Origin: Cymodocea nodosa
Lineage: Eukaryota > Streptophyta > Magnoliopsida > Alismatales > Cymodoceaceae
NCBI GenBank assembly: GCA_036874045.1
Contig: CM072336.1
Location: 11,961,001-12,025,000, forward strand
Length of the DNA: 64,000 bases
Direction: 5' to 3'
The notes under the pieces were generated by a model, which did not search any database, was not told the DNA's origin, and saw nothing but the letters and a program-made list of their open reading frames with translations. A program made the translations under genes and the position numbers. Below, piece after piece: positions 1 to 11,442 of this stretch; the first letter of the stretch is position 1; each line of letters opens with the position of its first letter.

Positions 1-1363
1 ATTATTTCAGACAGTTATGTTTAACATACCAAACATGTTTCAGATAGTTATGTTTAACATACCGAACATGTACCGGACAGTTATGTTTAAATTGCCGAAT
101 AGTTATGTTTTAAAAGAATATTTTATTATTTCCTGAAGTACACATGTCGAAATAATAATGCATAACTTAAGTGAACTTTCGATGAGTTATCTATAACTAT
201 CCGATGCTCAACTCTCCAAAATGAGTAACTCTCCAAAATCTCCTTTTATTTATAAAATAGTTGTGGACACGTGTCATGTTCTAGGAAAGTGACTTAAGTG
301 GATTTTCGGTGAGTTATCTGTAACTATCCGAAATGCATCTGAGCATCAAATAGTTAGACCTGTAACTCTCTGAAATGTTTCTTTTATTATTAAACTACTG
401 ATGACACGTGTCGTGATCTAGAAGATTGACTTAAGTTATATATCGGTGAGTTATCTGTAACTATCCGAAATGCATCTGAGCATCGGATAGTTAAGTTTGT
501 AACTATCCAAAATGCATTTGAGCATCGGATAGTTAAGTTTGTAACTATCCGAAATGCATCTAGGCATCGGATAGTTAAGTTTGTGAGTATCCGAAATGCA
601 CTTGAGCATCGGATAGTTAAATTTATGCATGTGTTTTATAATTAAATCAACAAAGAAAGTCCGTTGAGTTATCTGTAACTCCACAGACTATTTATTTTCT
701 AATATGCCACTGTAGTGGTTGTAGAAACAGGACAATTGGAAGAAAAACCATGATTGCGTGTATTATGCCAGGAGAAGAAATCATCGTCGTTGATATGAAT
801 GAAGGAAATCCAACCGACCATTCAAGCAGAAGCAATTACTACTGAAGAAATATAAAAGAAAAGAAGAAAAAGAAGAAAAGTGTGTGTGTGTGATCGATGG
901 ACGGCTAATGTGTACAGAGGAGAAGCACCGAGCTTTCTATAGTCACCATATCCACCATAATCACCAACCATCGGAGGTCTATGAGAATACTTTCTTGATG
1001 TCGAGTCGATTCCGAGCAAAACATGATGCTTGACAACTACTGTGAGGAGTGATCGCGTCGCGAGAAGGGAAGCCATTTTCACCAAGCGTCGACTCATATT
1101 TCAAGAGATCGTAAAGCTTCTAACCTTGGCTTCGAGTTGATGCCTGTATGCTGAAGAGGAGATTATCTTGCAAATTCTGGACTCGCAATTATCTTGCATG
1201 TGGGTTCAACCTGTACTTGCACACTAATACAATAGACACTGTGCACTTGCAGTTAAAATACAAATTTAAATTAATATCTAATTTGTGTGAAAGGTTGTTT
1301 GTTTACTTCTAAAAAGGGAATAGGCATAAAGATAAATTAACTAAGTAAAATTAGAAGTTAACA
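1..1363 (+). repeat. Athila-type LTR (family A), 5' end cut by window edge
   Basis: Noncoding LTR sequence that recurs at 51408-52510 (same strand) and 52589-54780 (opposite strand). The 3' part has the conserved pattern of a 'gacctgtacttgcacac' box followed by 'tgtgcacttgcag' (about 1206-1254), also seen near 14640-14690, 34220-34290 and 35070-35120. The probable terminus is ...GTTAACA at 1357-1363, shortly before a primer-binding-like site. The U3 part holds many TAACTATCCGAAA-type motifs and a 42-bp tandem repeat. A minus-strand open frame (822-1097) lies inside it, but it matches the other LTR copies only as DNA and I do not call it a gene. Confidence 0.75.
450..630. repeat. 42-bp tandem repeat inside LTR A
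   Basis: About four units of 42 bp, each containing 'gcatcggatagttaag' followed by 'aactatccgaaatgc'. Each unit is an imperfect inverted repeat (gatagtta / taactatc). Because 42 is a multiple of three, the array reads as a 14-residue periodic peptide on the minus strand, which is an artefact of the period. Equivalent arrays lie at about 52050-52240 and 53950-54125. Confidence 0.8.
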
Positions 1364-1378
1364 ATTCCAAGTTTTTTC

Positions 1379-1430
1379 TGGTGCGTTGCTGGAGATCCAA
1401 ACAAGTTTTCTAGTGTCGTGCTAGGTAACC
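1379..1430 (+). promoter_or_regulatory. Primer-binding-site-like sequence, duplicated
   Basis: Sixteen bases after the LTR end is 'tggtgcgttgctggagatcc', resembling the TGGCGCCGTTGCCGGGGA primer site known from Athila/Tat elements. About 30 bases on is a second, weaker version starting 'tagtgtcgtgctaggtaacc'. The same tandem pair occurs on the minus strand at 52523-52575. The tRNA partner is inferred, not shown. Confidence 0.6.
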
Positions 1431-2243
1431 GAACACCTGACAACATTTAAATTATTACCTTTCAGCAGCCACATTGATTCAGATCTTCTTTTGATGGCAA
1501 ACACTATTGTACCATCTCTATAAGATCGAATAACACCACCACAGTAGGGTATTTCCTGTGGAGTTGCATACCCTAGGCCAAGTCTACTTGAACTATATCT
1601 TTGAGAACCAATGATTTGATCTAATCTTTTCTGTCCATTGGTAAACTTATGCACAGTATTTTTTAGATCAGTAATTTCAGATTTCAAATTTTCATTTTCA
1701 TTTATTAATTCATCATTATTGCATTTTCTATTTTCAACATGCAAATTTTCAAGTTCAGTATATGCTTCTTCTAAACATGTAGTTAAATGCTTAATTTCCT
1801 TTTTATAATTTTTGCATTTAACATATAAACTATCAATAGTAGACAAGAATATTTACATCTAGAATATCATTATCTACATCAAAATCACTTTGAGATGAAT
1901 TGAAACATACCTCTTGTGCTGTATAGCACACATTTACTAATATCTCTTCATCTGAACTAGATGAGCTATTAGAAGAACTACTGTCATCCCAAGTAGCCTT
2001 CAATGCCATTTTCTTTTTGTATCTCTTCTTCTTCTTCTTCATTTCTTCTTCTAGTTGCAGTGGACAATCAAGTTGTATATGTCCCTGCTTCTTGCATTTA
2101 AAGCATATTGGAGCATTGCTTTTTGATGTGCTGGCTTAGTTCTTTTTCTTCATCCATTTTCTGAATTTTCTAGCCAATAGCACAATTTCATCATCATCCG
2201 AGCTTTGAAGTTCTTGAGTTGATGGAAAGGCTAGTTCTTTCTT
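1421..2243 (-). pseudogene. Sirevirus (Ty1/copia) gag fragment
   Basis: Minus-strand remnant of a Sirevirus gag. Going downstream on the minus strand there is a CCHC zinc knuckle (CFKCKKQGHIQLDC, about 2066-2110), which in the family binds genomic RNA. Then comes the signature 'ALKATWDDS' with an acidic serine-rich stretch (around 1970-2020), a coiled-coil region with repeated E/N/L residues (about 1650-1846), and the motif 'SQRYSSSRLGLGY' (about 1575-1610). The frame changes near 1840. Gag N-terminus and pol are absent. It is squeezed between an Athila primer site and an Athila reverse transcriptase fragment, so both ends are rearrangement junctions. Confidence 0.8.
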
Positions 2244-2400
2244 TGTTTATAAACCAAATGCTAGAGAAATTAGTAAGGCAATAATATTTTTGTTTCCTAG
2301 ATGGGCATTCAAGATATAACCAAGTTCCAGTAGCATTAGAGGATCAAGAGAAAACAACTTTCACATGTCCTAATGGAACTTATGCTTTTAAGAGGATGCT
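2244..2400 (+). pseudogene. Athila element G1: reverse transcriptase fragment, upstream part
   Basis: Short plus-strand piece of Ty3/gypsy reverse transcriptase, with 'EDQEKTTFTCPNGTYAFKRM' (about 2341-2398), matching the minus-strand copy at 62.9-63.1 kb. An in-frame stop interrupts it near 2278. It breaks off at AGAGGATGCT and resumes at 3906 with ATGCCATTCGG, so a later insertion split it. The protease and the N-terminal half of RT are missing on the left, where gag of an unrelated copia element begins. Confidence 0.8.
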
Positions 2401-3905
2401 ATTAGGACCGAATGACTTCATCAGAGGGGGCTGAATGGTGTCTATGTAATTTTTAAACTTATTTTGACTTAATTAACCAATTTGAATGAATAGTTTGCAT
2501 AGGTACTAAACAAATATACAAAACATGCACAGCGGAAATATAAATAAGAAACACAAGGGAATTTTAGGTGGTTCACCAACTCGGCTAGTCCACCCCCAAG
2601 GATCACTTGGGCTTCACTAAGTGTCTCAACACTTACATACACTTGCTTTCAGGTTGAAGTAAGAACCAACCATTCTCTTGAGCTTTCTGGTTGTAGCTCT
2701 AACCAACCACATAGAAGTTTTTAGGTATGAACTTCAGTAAACCAACCTCTTTAGTTTTTAGGTAGAAACTCAAATCACAACTTGAATGAAGCTTTAAGGT
2801 TGAAGCCACAAACCAAATGATCTTTCTTGGATCAGACTTTCAGCACTTGGAGAGCTTTAAGAATCTTCTTGTAAATCCAGCTTTCAATCGATTCCTTGTT
2901 GTAGTTAATCTGGATTGTGCATTCTTCTATGACAATAGTTGATCTGCAATTGTATACTGTATTTCTATATGTGATTGTATATGTAATCTCACTTGTAAGC
3001 TCTACTAAATATTGAATGATCTGTTTGTATTTATGCTTGTAAGTCCAACGAACATATTTTCTCTTCAACAGATTTATTCTGTTGTACTTGTTGAGTTTGC
3101 AGGCCTAAATATGGTAAGTTACCATTTAGAAAGGTATTTCAAGATAACCTTCCGATTTTCTCAAACTTTCGGATAGTTAGCTGTGTAACTTTTCGAAGGA
3201 TGTTTGTAACTCACCGAAAATCCACTTAAGTCCTTTTGTCACGTGAGATTTAAGTCATACATGTGACGAATCTTAAGTTCGGATGGTTATAATTGTAACT
3301 CACTGAAACTCTTCAACTTTCGGATAGCTACAATAACCTCTTGATTCTTCTTTTAGGCTTCCAATTCCTATCTTCTTATTTCTACACGTGGGCAATTGAG
3401 TAACTTAAGTTTCAGATAGTTAAATCTGCAACCTTCCGAAACTTCTTATTTTTTGGATAATTAGCTTTCCTTTCTTACTGAAAAATCCTTTAAGCTTCCG
3501 TCTACTAATTTAATTTCTGCATGTGCATATTTGAATGACTTAACTATTTGGATAGTTAACTTTTCTAACTTTTCGATATCCTTGGTCTTTCAGATAGTTA
3601 GCTCCTTAACTTTCTGATTTTCCATACAACCATCTTTCTTACTTTCTGAAAGAATTCCTACTACTTTAAACTTCCTTCTGGATACTTAGCTGAGAACTAA
3701 CTGAACTTCTTGGCTTTCTCTTTCAATTGTGAATGCACTGCTTATAATGTGATATCTTCTGAATTCCTTGTGCAGCATTCATCTAGTCTATTTGGCTATA
3801 ATTTGCTTAGACTTTTCCATTCATATCTATTCAACTTGCAACTTGTGAAATACATACACTTCTCTCATGGATGTTTGCATTATCAAAATACAGAGGTCCT
3901 TTCAA
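2401..3905 (-). mobile_element. Solo LTR (Sirevirus-like) inserted in G1 reverse transcriptase
   Basis: About 1.5 kb of noncoding DNA interrupting RT, flanked by ATGCT (2396-2400) and ATGCC (3906-3910), a likely 5-bp target duplication with one mutation. Its start (attaggaccg...cagagggggctgaatgg) resembles the terminus of the Sirevirus LTR at 18597 (tgtaggatcg...aggggggtgaattg). The body carries TAACT/CGAAA palindromic motifs typical of the other LTRs here (3170-3620). The TG...CA ends are eroded, so the exact borders are uncertain by a few bases. Open frames at 2832-3068 and 3710-3970 look spurious. Confidence 0.6.
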
Positions 3906-4769
3906 ATGCCATTCGGATTATGCAATGCACTAGCTACCTTTCAAAGGTGTATGCAAGGCATATTCACTAGAATGACTGAAGATTTTTTAGAAATATTTGT
4001 GGATGATTTTATTATATATGGAACTTCATATGAAGTGTATTTAAACAATTTAGACCAAATATTAAAACGTTGTGTGGAAAAAAATCTAGTTCTAAATTAG
4101 GAAAAATGTCACTTCATGGTTAAACAAGGAATAGTCTTGGGACATGTTGTTTCAAAGAAAGGGTTGAGAGTAGACAAAGCTAAGATAGTAGTAATTTCTA
4201 ATCTACCAGCACCTAAATTAGTAAAAGATATTAGATCATTTCTAAGACATGCTAGATTTTATAGAAGATTTATTAAAGATTTTAGCAAAATAGCTAGACC
4301 TTTAACTAATCTATTAAAAGATGTCCCGTTTAACTTTGATAAAAATTGCAAAGATGCATTTTTCAAGCTTAAAACTAGCTTAATTTCAACCCCTATAATA
4401 CAAGCACATAATTGGAGTCATCCATTTGAATTAACGTGTGATGCATTTGATTTTGCTGTAGGAGTAGTTTTGGGATAGAAGATAGAAAAATCTCCTAGAG
4501 TAATTCATTAGGCAAGCAAAGCTTTAAACGATTCTCAAGTTAACTATACAACTATTGAAAAAAAACTATTAGTTGTTGTGTTCGCCTTAGAAAAGTTGAG
4601 ATCATATTTGATTGGAGCTAAAGTGATAGTATACATGAATCATTTAGGTTTAAAACACCTAATAGCAAAGAAAGAGACTAAACCTAGATTGATCCGATGG
4701 ATATTGTTATTACAAGAATTTGATCTAGAAATTAAAGATAAAAAAGGTTGTGAGAATGTAGTAGCAGAT
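3906..4769 (+). pseudogene. Athila element G1: reverse transcriptase and RNase H
   Basis: Continues the split RT. 'MPFGLCNALATFQRC' is followed by the catalytic motif FVDD (about 3999-4010), then the RT connection region ('GHVVSKKGLRVDK', 'RSFLRHARFYRRFI') and RNase H starting with '[12 protein letters not shown]' (about 4430). The enzyme copies element RNA into DNA and RNase H removes the RNA strand. Stops lie at about 4098 (W codon), 4477 (Q codon) and 4510, with frame changes, so it is inactive. It ends at GTAGCAGAT (4761-4769), where a Sirevirus is inserted, and the reading resumes at 12664. Confidence 0.9.
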
Positions 4770-5997
4770 TGTAGGATTGTTGTATCACAAGAGAGGGGGT
4801 GAATTGTGTCTATAGTAATTAAAATTACCAGTGGATAAAACAAGAGCACAAAACACTTGTAAATAAAATTCTGTTCTTTATAAACTTTAAAGAAAGAATT
4901 TACAATATCTTTTCAGCTCAATTCCCTTCTCGATGGTTTTGATACAGTAATGTCTAATATACAATTTAAATAGAAAATGAAGTCCTTATTCAAAACTAAT
5001 TTTGAATTGTATAAAACCTGATTTTTATGCACGTAGCTCCTTTCCTTCTTTTTGCTCGCCTTCTATATCTCTTCTTCTCCAATTGTCGAATTTCCAGACT
5101 TCTTGCGTTTGTAGCTCTTTTTTGAAATTGCTTGGAATTTTGAACTTCTTTTGATGCTGGAGAATTTTTCTGAATATGAATATTCAAACTTAACTTTTCA
5201 ATTAGGGATCTAGATTGAATATTCAAACTTGGTTTTTGAGATTGGGATCCTTTCTTGTAATGTAGCTCATACTCTCTATTAGTAGTTGAACTTTGTCTTC
5301 ACGTTCACCATGTTCATCCACTTAATGCACGTACTAATTTTTTCTTTAATTCAAATTACTATCTTTTTGAATTTCCACTTTTTCCATTATCATTTTGAAT
5401 TTCCACGATCTCCACTCGTAGATTCAACCAAACTTTACCTTTCTGGAGACTTGTAGAATATCTTCTAAGTCTTCATTTTAGTCGAGCACTTATCCTTTAA
5501 GTCCTGTAAAAACTCGAACACTTATCTATAACTCTTCGAGTTTTTGCACTTACAAAACACGTGACTGAACATAGAAAATTTATCTGTTTGTTAGTCATTT
5601 TATAAAACTCGAATAGTTATCTATCCACGCGTATAAAAACTCGAACAGTTATCTATCTCTTCGATTTTCATTACCGAACGCACATGGAAAACACTTGATA
5701 ACTTAAAACATTAAAAACACACGTGCAAATAACTTTACTATACGAGTTTTTAACATAACTCTTTGACTAAATCGAAACGTTAACTATCCGAAAATTTAAC
5801 TATGAAATGCAAACTATCCGAAAACTTTAACTATTCGAAAACTGTAACTATCCGAAAGTTAACTATCTGAAATATTAAATGAAACTTTCCAATAACTTCT
5901 CAACATTTAATTACGTGCTATTATACTTAGAAAATATTATTTAGACTTATTTAAAAACTTTAATAAAGCATTCATCATCAAAACAAAATTCCTAACA
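4770..5997 (-). repeat. 3' LTR of Sirevirus B
   Basis: 1,228 bp, TGTAGGATTG...TTCCTAACA on the plus strand, alignable along its length with the 5' LTR at 11443-12658, with scattered substitutions and small indels. Positions 5480-5890 are packed with motifs such as 'actcgaacacttatctataa' and 'taactatccgaaa', forming overlapping inverted repeats. An open frame at 4996-5226 is not conserved as protein. Confidence 0.9.
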
Positions 5998-6011
5998 ATC
6001 TCCCCCTTTTT
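5998..6011 (-). promoter_or_regulatory. Polypurine tract of Sirevirus B
   Basis: On the minus strand 'aaaaagggggagat' sits directly against the 3' LTR start (TGTTAGG). This is the expected site for priming plus-strand DNA synthesis. The same tract lies at 20134-20147 in element C. A second purine-rich tract lies about 50 bp further right (around 6051-6064). Confidence 0.85.
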
Positions 6012-6341
6012 GATGATGTCAAAACCTAATAAGTCAAATAATCTATCTTCTCCCCCTTTTTGGCATTACAAAAAAGTAAATAAAATGTAAGGAAGAAAAA
6101 TGTGCTAAGTACATATCGTTCAAAAAGATATTTTTAAACATGCATAATTTTCGTGGATAAGCATAAATTGTTTAAAGAAAATTGTTTTAAACATAAACTA
6201 TAAAAAACAAGTATATGATCATTAAATGTAGTAAACAATTTACATAATGCGATTGCTTTCCATAAGTAATTTAGGATAACAAATTACAATAAATAAAACA
6301 TGCAATACATAATTTGTTTAATCACAAGCCTCTTTGTCTTC

Positions 6342-8694
6342 AAAAAATATTGATCAGAGTATCTGAAATTTGCCTTGCAATTTCTATACTTACTCTGTTT
6401 ATCTGATCAATTATTCCTTGATCTAAATCAATTTTTGAAACTTGTGAAGGTTGTTGTAAAAATTCAGTATGTATGTCTGTACTGAAATCTGTATGTATAT
6501 CTGTATGTATACTTGGATTTGTATTTGTATGTATACATGTATGTGTATTTGTATGTTGCTGTTGTTCTGAAAATTGTGTCGACTGTTGTTGTTGCTGTTG
6601 TGATTGAGTTTGCCGATCCTGTTATTGTTATTGCTGTCGAATTACAGGTGCATCTGCTTCCTGGTATTTTTATAGTTCCTTTGTAGAGAAAGATCTTGAT
6701 TTTAATCTTTTATGTAGCCAAGGTGTAATATCTGTTTGACTTACCACAATTCTCAAAAGTGTGTCACCATAAAATAATTTACTCTGCAAGTTTAATATAT
6801 GAGAAACGAAAATATCATACCAATGCACCTGTATATTGTTAATTAATGCATATGTAGCATAAAGATAGCATCTACCAACCTCTACACCATGACTAAACCT
6901 CTGAAAGAGTGAAGCATGCAGTATTTTTGCAATAAAACGTGCTTGGCCATTTAAATCATTTAGTAATCTCATTGGATTGTTGGCAACCGGATCTTTGGCT
7001 AAACTTTTAATGTCCCATCCAAACTGATAAACTTGTTTTCTTTCTAATAATTTAACTCCATTTTTCAAACCAAGTACTTGATAAAGTAATTCTGGAGTTA
7101 AATATATATCGTAGTCTTGTATATTGGAAACAAGAATACCTTCTTCCACTATTAAGTTTGAGTAAAAACAACTTATAATTTCTAGTATAACTAGATGGCC
7201 TGGCTATTGTGGAAGCAAAGTCAACAAGCCTTGAAATGCAAACATTTCTCGTATATGTGCCATCCTTTCAAACTTAACTAGTCTTGAATATAAAATTGTA
7301 AAAGTTTTATATGTCTGAAATTTTTCATAACGGGAACTATTTCTGAACCATAACAATGTATTTTCGTCTAAATTTTATTCAAAATTAGGTATTTTCCTGT
7401 CATGATGTTTAGATTTGGGACTGGTTTCAATATGATCAGCAATATCTATATTTTCAGATCTTTCAGAATTGGTGGAATTTCTATCAAAACTAGTATAAAT
7501 GTCTGAAACATCTGTTATTGTCGTTTCAATAATCTGCTGAAATTCCTTTGTTTGATCTTCTTGAAACATATCAGTAGCAATAGTCTCTATATTAATCTGT
7601 CTATTAGCAACATTTATCACTATAATTGATCTACACAACAACTGTCTCTGTATGAAAGAATGTTCTATAATAGAGTCATTCTGTATTTTTGAAATTTCTA
7701 TATTGGAGACATTGGCAGTGTTATATTCTATTTGTAACTATGTAGTTTGTTGATTATATACATTTATCAACAAATATATTGTATACTGTAATAGACATAA
7801 CCACATGTATAAACTATAGTATAAGCAACAATACCAAACCTCAAAAGTTTCTATCCGAGATATAGTAAGAGGAAGAATAGCTGTACATTCCTTTTCAGAT
7901 GAAATATCATCAAAATTCATAGACTCAATGTCTATGTCATCAAAATTGATATCATCTGTATATATATCATCAAAATTTCTGACATGTTCTCTTTCCGTAG
8001 GAAAAGAATGTGGGCTTGCAGCATGATGTGAAAAACTGTCCATTGTATTAAAAGAAACATTATGCACTAATGTGACATAATACCTTAGAGTGTATGCTTG
8101 TAATCTGATATTTGTCACATCTACTAGGATTCCTGAAACAAAAGTCTGTCCAACTTCTGCAATGGAACATAGTTTTCCATTTTTCAACGATTCGTCTCCT
8201 TGCTGCAATATGCCTTGTACACCTACAGTTAGTCTAAAATATTCTAATGTCTTCTTCTTTTTTCGACTATATGTGTGCAATGTTTCTAGTTGTTTAGGAG
8301 GTTTTAAAATTTTCTTAATTTCTCTTGTTAAAGGCACCTATGGTATTGATGGTCCTTCACCATGATGCCTAGGTTGTAATAATGGAATATAGAGTTTTAA
8401 GCTCTCAACCTCTGCCATTTTTAGTTGATAAACTTTTTGTCCTTCACTTTGAACGTCTATTTTCCAAATGGCAATTTTCTATTCATCAATAAATTGTTGA
8501 ATGTCATTTAAAACAGCTGGGGGAAAATAGTGTTGGGAATACAAAGACTGTAATTCCCTGTTGGCATTTTCTATCATTGGTCCCCATTTCTTTCCATAAT
8601 AAGTGATAGACTGTACCGATGTTTCAAGTACATGTCCAGAACTTGTAACAACCGTAGGGTTAGGTTGTAAAGTTCGTTTCCATAGTTGTAACAT
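6342..8694 (-). pseudogene. ORF3 (env-position protein) of Sirevirus B
   Basis: Broken minus-strand ORF between the deleted pol and the polypurine tract. The N-terminal part (8694-8479) is followed by a basic segment 'YSRKKKKTLEYF' (about 8240-8290). The middle is an acidic, aspartate-rich linker with repeated 'DDI' (about 7880-7990). The C-terminal globular domain (about 7340-6670) has 'AFQGLL', 'LTPELLYQVLGLKN' and 'LNGQARFIAKIL'. A glutamine-rich tail (about 6545-6640) and a short helix ending near 6342 close it. Stops occur at several points (near 7738, 7380 and 6670). The C-terminal domain is homologous to ORF3 of the Athila elements here and resembles the family annotated in plants as 'putative plant transposon protein'. 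Function unknown. Confidence 0.75.
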
Positions 8695-8783
8695 GGAAAG
8701 TTCGGTCTGTTTTAGTCTAAACTGTGTTTCAGCATAATTTTAGATAAATTTCCAACAGAAATTTTTCTCGTCTTGAACAACTT

Positions 8784-11347
8784 TTAAAGGATGTTTTATA
8801 TAATTTACCTAGTTGACATGCATCACACATAAACTCTTTCAAGTACTTAATACTAGGTAAACCTCTAACTAGATTCTTTTTAGACAGCTTTTGTAATAAT
8901 TTTAAGTTTGAGTGTCCTAGCCTTCTATGCCATAAAATAACTTCATCTGATTTTGCAATTAAGCAAGCATTGTCTTTAATAATATCAAAAGGAAAATTTA
9001 GAATACAAACAAATCCTTTCTTATATGCAATGAATAAAATTTCGTTCGTACACATGTCCATGATTTTACAGGAATCTTTTTCAAAAATTACTCTGTAAAA
9101 CTTCATTAAAATAGGAACACTCAATAAATTAAAACCTAAGTTTTCCACTAATAAGACATCATTTATAAAACATTTTTCAGTTACCTGAACCTTGCCAGAC
9201 CCAAGGATATTTGTTTTACTTTTATTTCCAAAGGTAACTTGTCCGTTCTTGGTCTTTGTTAATTCTGTAAGTAATCGTATATCTCTAGTGATGTGGCTGG
9301 ATGCTCCACTATCCATTACCCATTTTGATTTGTGTACCTACAAAACAATTAAAAAGAGATTTTATCTCTTGGAACCCATTTCTGAGTGGGTCCAAGAATT
9401 TTAGAGAGAGTCATATCAAAATAATCAATATTTTTAAACTTCAACTTATCTATTTTCTAATAATTATTCCTACGTTTATTTCTCTTAGTGTTATAATTAT
9501 CAGAACATTTATCTCTATGTAAACCAGAGTTGAAATTTTCATTTCTGACATTATTTGATTGCTAATTCCAATATCCAATATTCTTTAAATATGAAGAAAA
9601 TTGATCAAGAATATTAAGATTCTCAAATGACTTAACATGATTTTTCTGAAAATTTCTTTTGAAATTGTTGCATTGTGTGCTATTATTTATATGCTGCATT
9701 TTATCTCCCTTTTTAATCACACACGGAATAGTTTTTCTTTTACTATTCTTAGTACTAGAAATAAAGACATTATTTTTAGCAATACCATCATGTAATATAT
9801 AATTTTCAAAAGATGCATCATGTAAACCAATACCTTGTTTTTCTATATTTGATATTTTACTACTAAGTTCATTTGTTATGGTTTGACTATTATTCCATTT
9901 ACTTAATGTAGCCTTTTGATCGCAAACCTTAATCTTTAACATATCAATTTCTGAATTTAAATCAGTAATAGTCAGTTTCAAATTTTCAATTTCACAGATC
10001 ATTTTCTTCTTATCAGCAATTAAATTTTCACAATTAGCATGTAATTTTCTTTCTATTGCAGTAAACTTTAAAATTTCCTGTGCATGCTTTTGATTTTCTT
10101 CTTTAAATTTATTCAATGTAGAGTTCAGAAAATCAATCTTATTTTCAGATTCATCTAGCATTTTCCTAGTGTTCTTTCCTTCTATTTTTACTTTCTTATA
10201 TTTTCTAGCCAGTTTATTGTATTCAATAAGTAATCCATCAAAATTATCAAAACTATCATTTTGATCAGAGGATACCTCACTGGATTTTGCCATGAAGCAT
10301 ATGTTTGCCAGATTTTCTTCTGAATCTGATGTTGATGAGGATTCATTGTCTGATGTTGAATCCTTTGCTTCTTCACTTTGTGAAGCTGAAGAGTCATCCC
10401 ATGTTACTTTAAGTGCCCTTCTCTTTCTGAATTTCTTATTCCTGAAATTCCTCCTCGAATTCTTGTTATCTTTGTTGAGAGGACAATCGGTTTGAAAGTG
10501 ACCTGGCCTATTGCACTTATAATATATGATTTTGTCTTTCATGAATGACTTCTTCTCCATATCTCCATATGTCTTTGCTGACCTGAAGTTCCTACGTTTC
10601 TTCAACAAATTTTTAAATTTTCTGGTCAACAACAATAAATCATCGTCAGAATCACTAGTGACTTCTAAGACTTTATCAGCCTCAAAAGCCAGATCCTTTC
10701 TAGGATTCTTCTCTTTTGGATCTAAATGTTGTACTTAATAGGCTGTTAGATTGCCTATGAGATCATCGAGAGTATATGTATTTAAATCTTTGGACTCTTC
10801 AATAGATGTTGTCTTTTGAGCCCAAATTTTAGTTAAAGATCAAAGGATCTTTCTTACCAAGTCTTTTTCCTCGAATTTTTGCCTAAATATTTTAATGAAT
10901 TTACAATCTCAAGAAAACAGGAAAACATATCAGAGATACATTCATTTTTGTGCATTTTAAAAGCTCATATTTATGTACTAATATATTAATCTTAAATTCC
11001 TTGACCTGGTTAGTACCTTCGTTGGCAACTTCTAATGCATGTCATATCTCATATGTAGTTTGATATGCAGAAGCTTTGTTAAATTGATCATGAGATAAAG
11101 CACAAAACAAGATGTTTAAACCTTTAGCATTCAATGTCATTCTCTCCTTTTCATCAAAAGTCCAAGTATCATATGGAGTTGTAACTAACACTATAGGATT
11201 GCTAATTATATGCCACAGTTTGAAATCAATTGACTGAAAGAATACTTTCATCCTATATTTCCAGTAGCCATAATTGCTACCTTCTAACATAGGAGGATGA
11301 TCAGTAGTCTATCCTTCAGTCATAACTAAGATTTCAATATTATCCAT
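8784..11347 (-). pseudogene. Sirevirus B gag, protease and GAG-pre-integrase
   Basis: Minus strand. Gag starts near 11347 and has an early stop before 'GSNYGYWKYRMKVFF' (about 11236-11280), the typical copia gag start. A CCHC knuckle (YKCNRPGHFQTDC) lies near 10490-10530. Next are the Sirevirus signature 'ALKVTWDDSSAS' with an acidic serine-rich run (about 10300-10430) and a long coiled coil (about 9890-10230). The aspartic protease active site 'MDSGASSHIT' is at 9287-9316. The GAG-pre-integrase zinc domain has 'LWHRRLGHSNLKLL' and 'CDACQLGKL' (about 8810-8960). Stops and frame changes occur at about 11310, 10735-11040 and 9316-9561. The reading ends at about 8784 where the internal deletion joins ORF3-side sequence. 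Confidence 0.88.
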
Positions 11348-11428
11348 TTTAAACAAATGATCCTAAGTAAATGACAGGAAAAATCAATTCCTAAATAGAG
11401 AAATGAAAGCTCTTAATTAAGATAAAGT

Positions 11429-11440
11429 GCTCTAATACCA
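11429..11440 (-). promoter_or_regulatory. Primer-binding site of Sirevirus B
   Basis: On the minus strand TGGTATTAGAGC follows the 5' LTR end (...CCTACA) after two bases. It differs by one base from TGGTATCAGAGC, the usual plant copia site complementary to initiator methionine tRNA. This fixes the element's orientation. Confidence 0.9.
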
Positions 11441-11442
11441 AT

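Noticed and set aside
451-684. Open frame with a 14-residue repeated peptide (also at 52054-52287 and 53901-54134)
   Set aside because: It is the translation of a 42-bp tandem repeat inside LTR A. Frame and strand differ between copies and the repeat itself explains the periodicity.
822-1097. Antisense open frame conserved at 53479-53741
   Set aside because: Similarity extends beyond the frame as ordinary LTR DNA, and the related LTR at 33340-33500 has stops in it.
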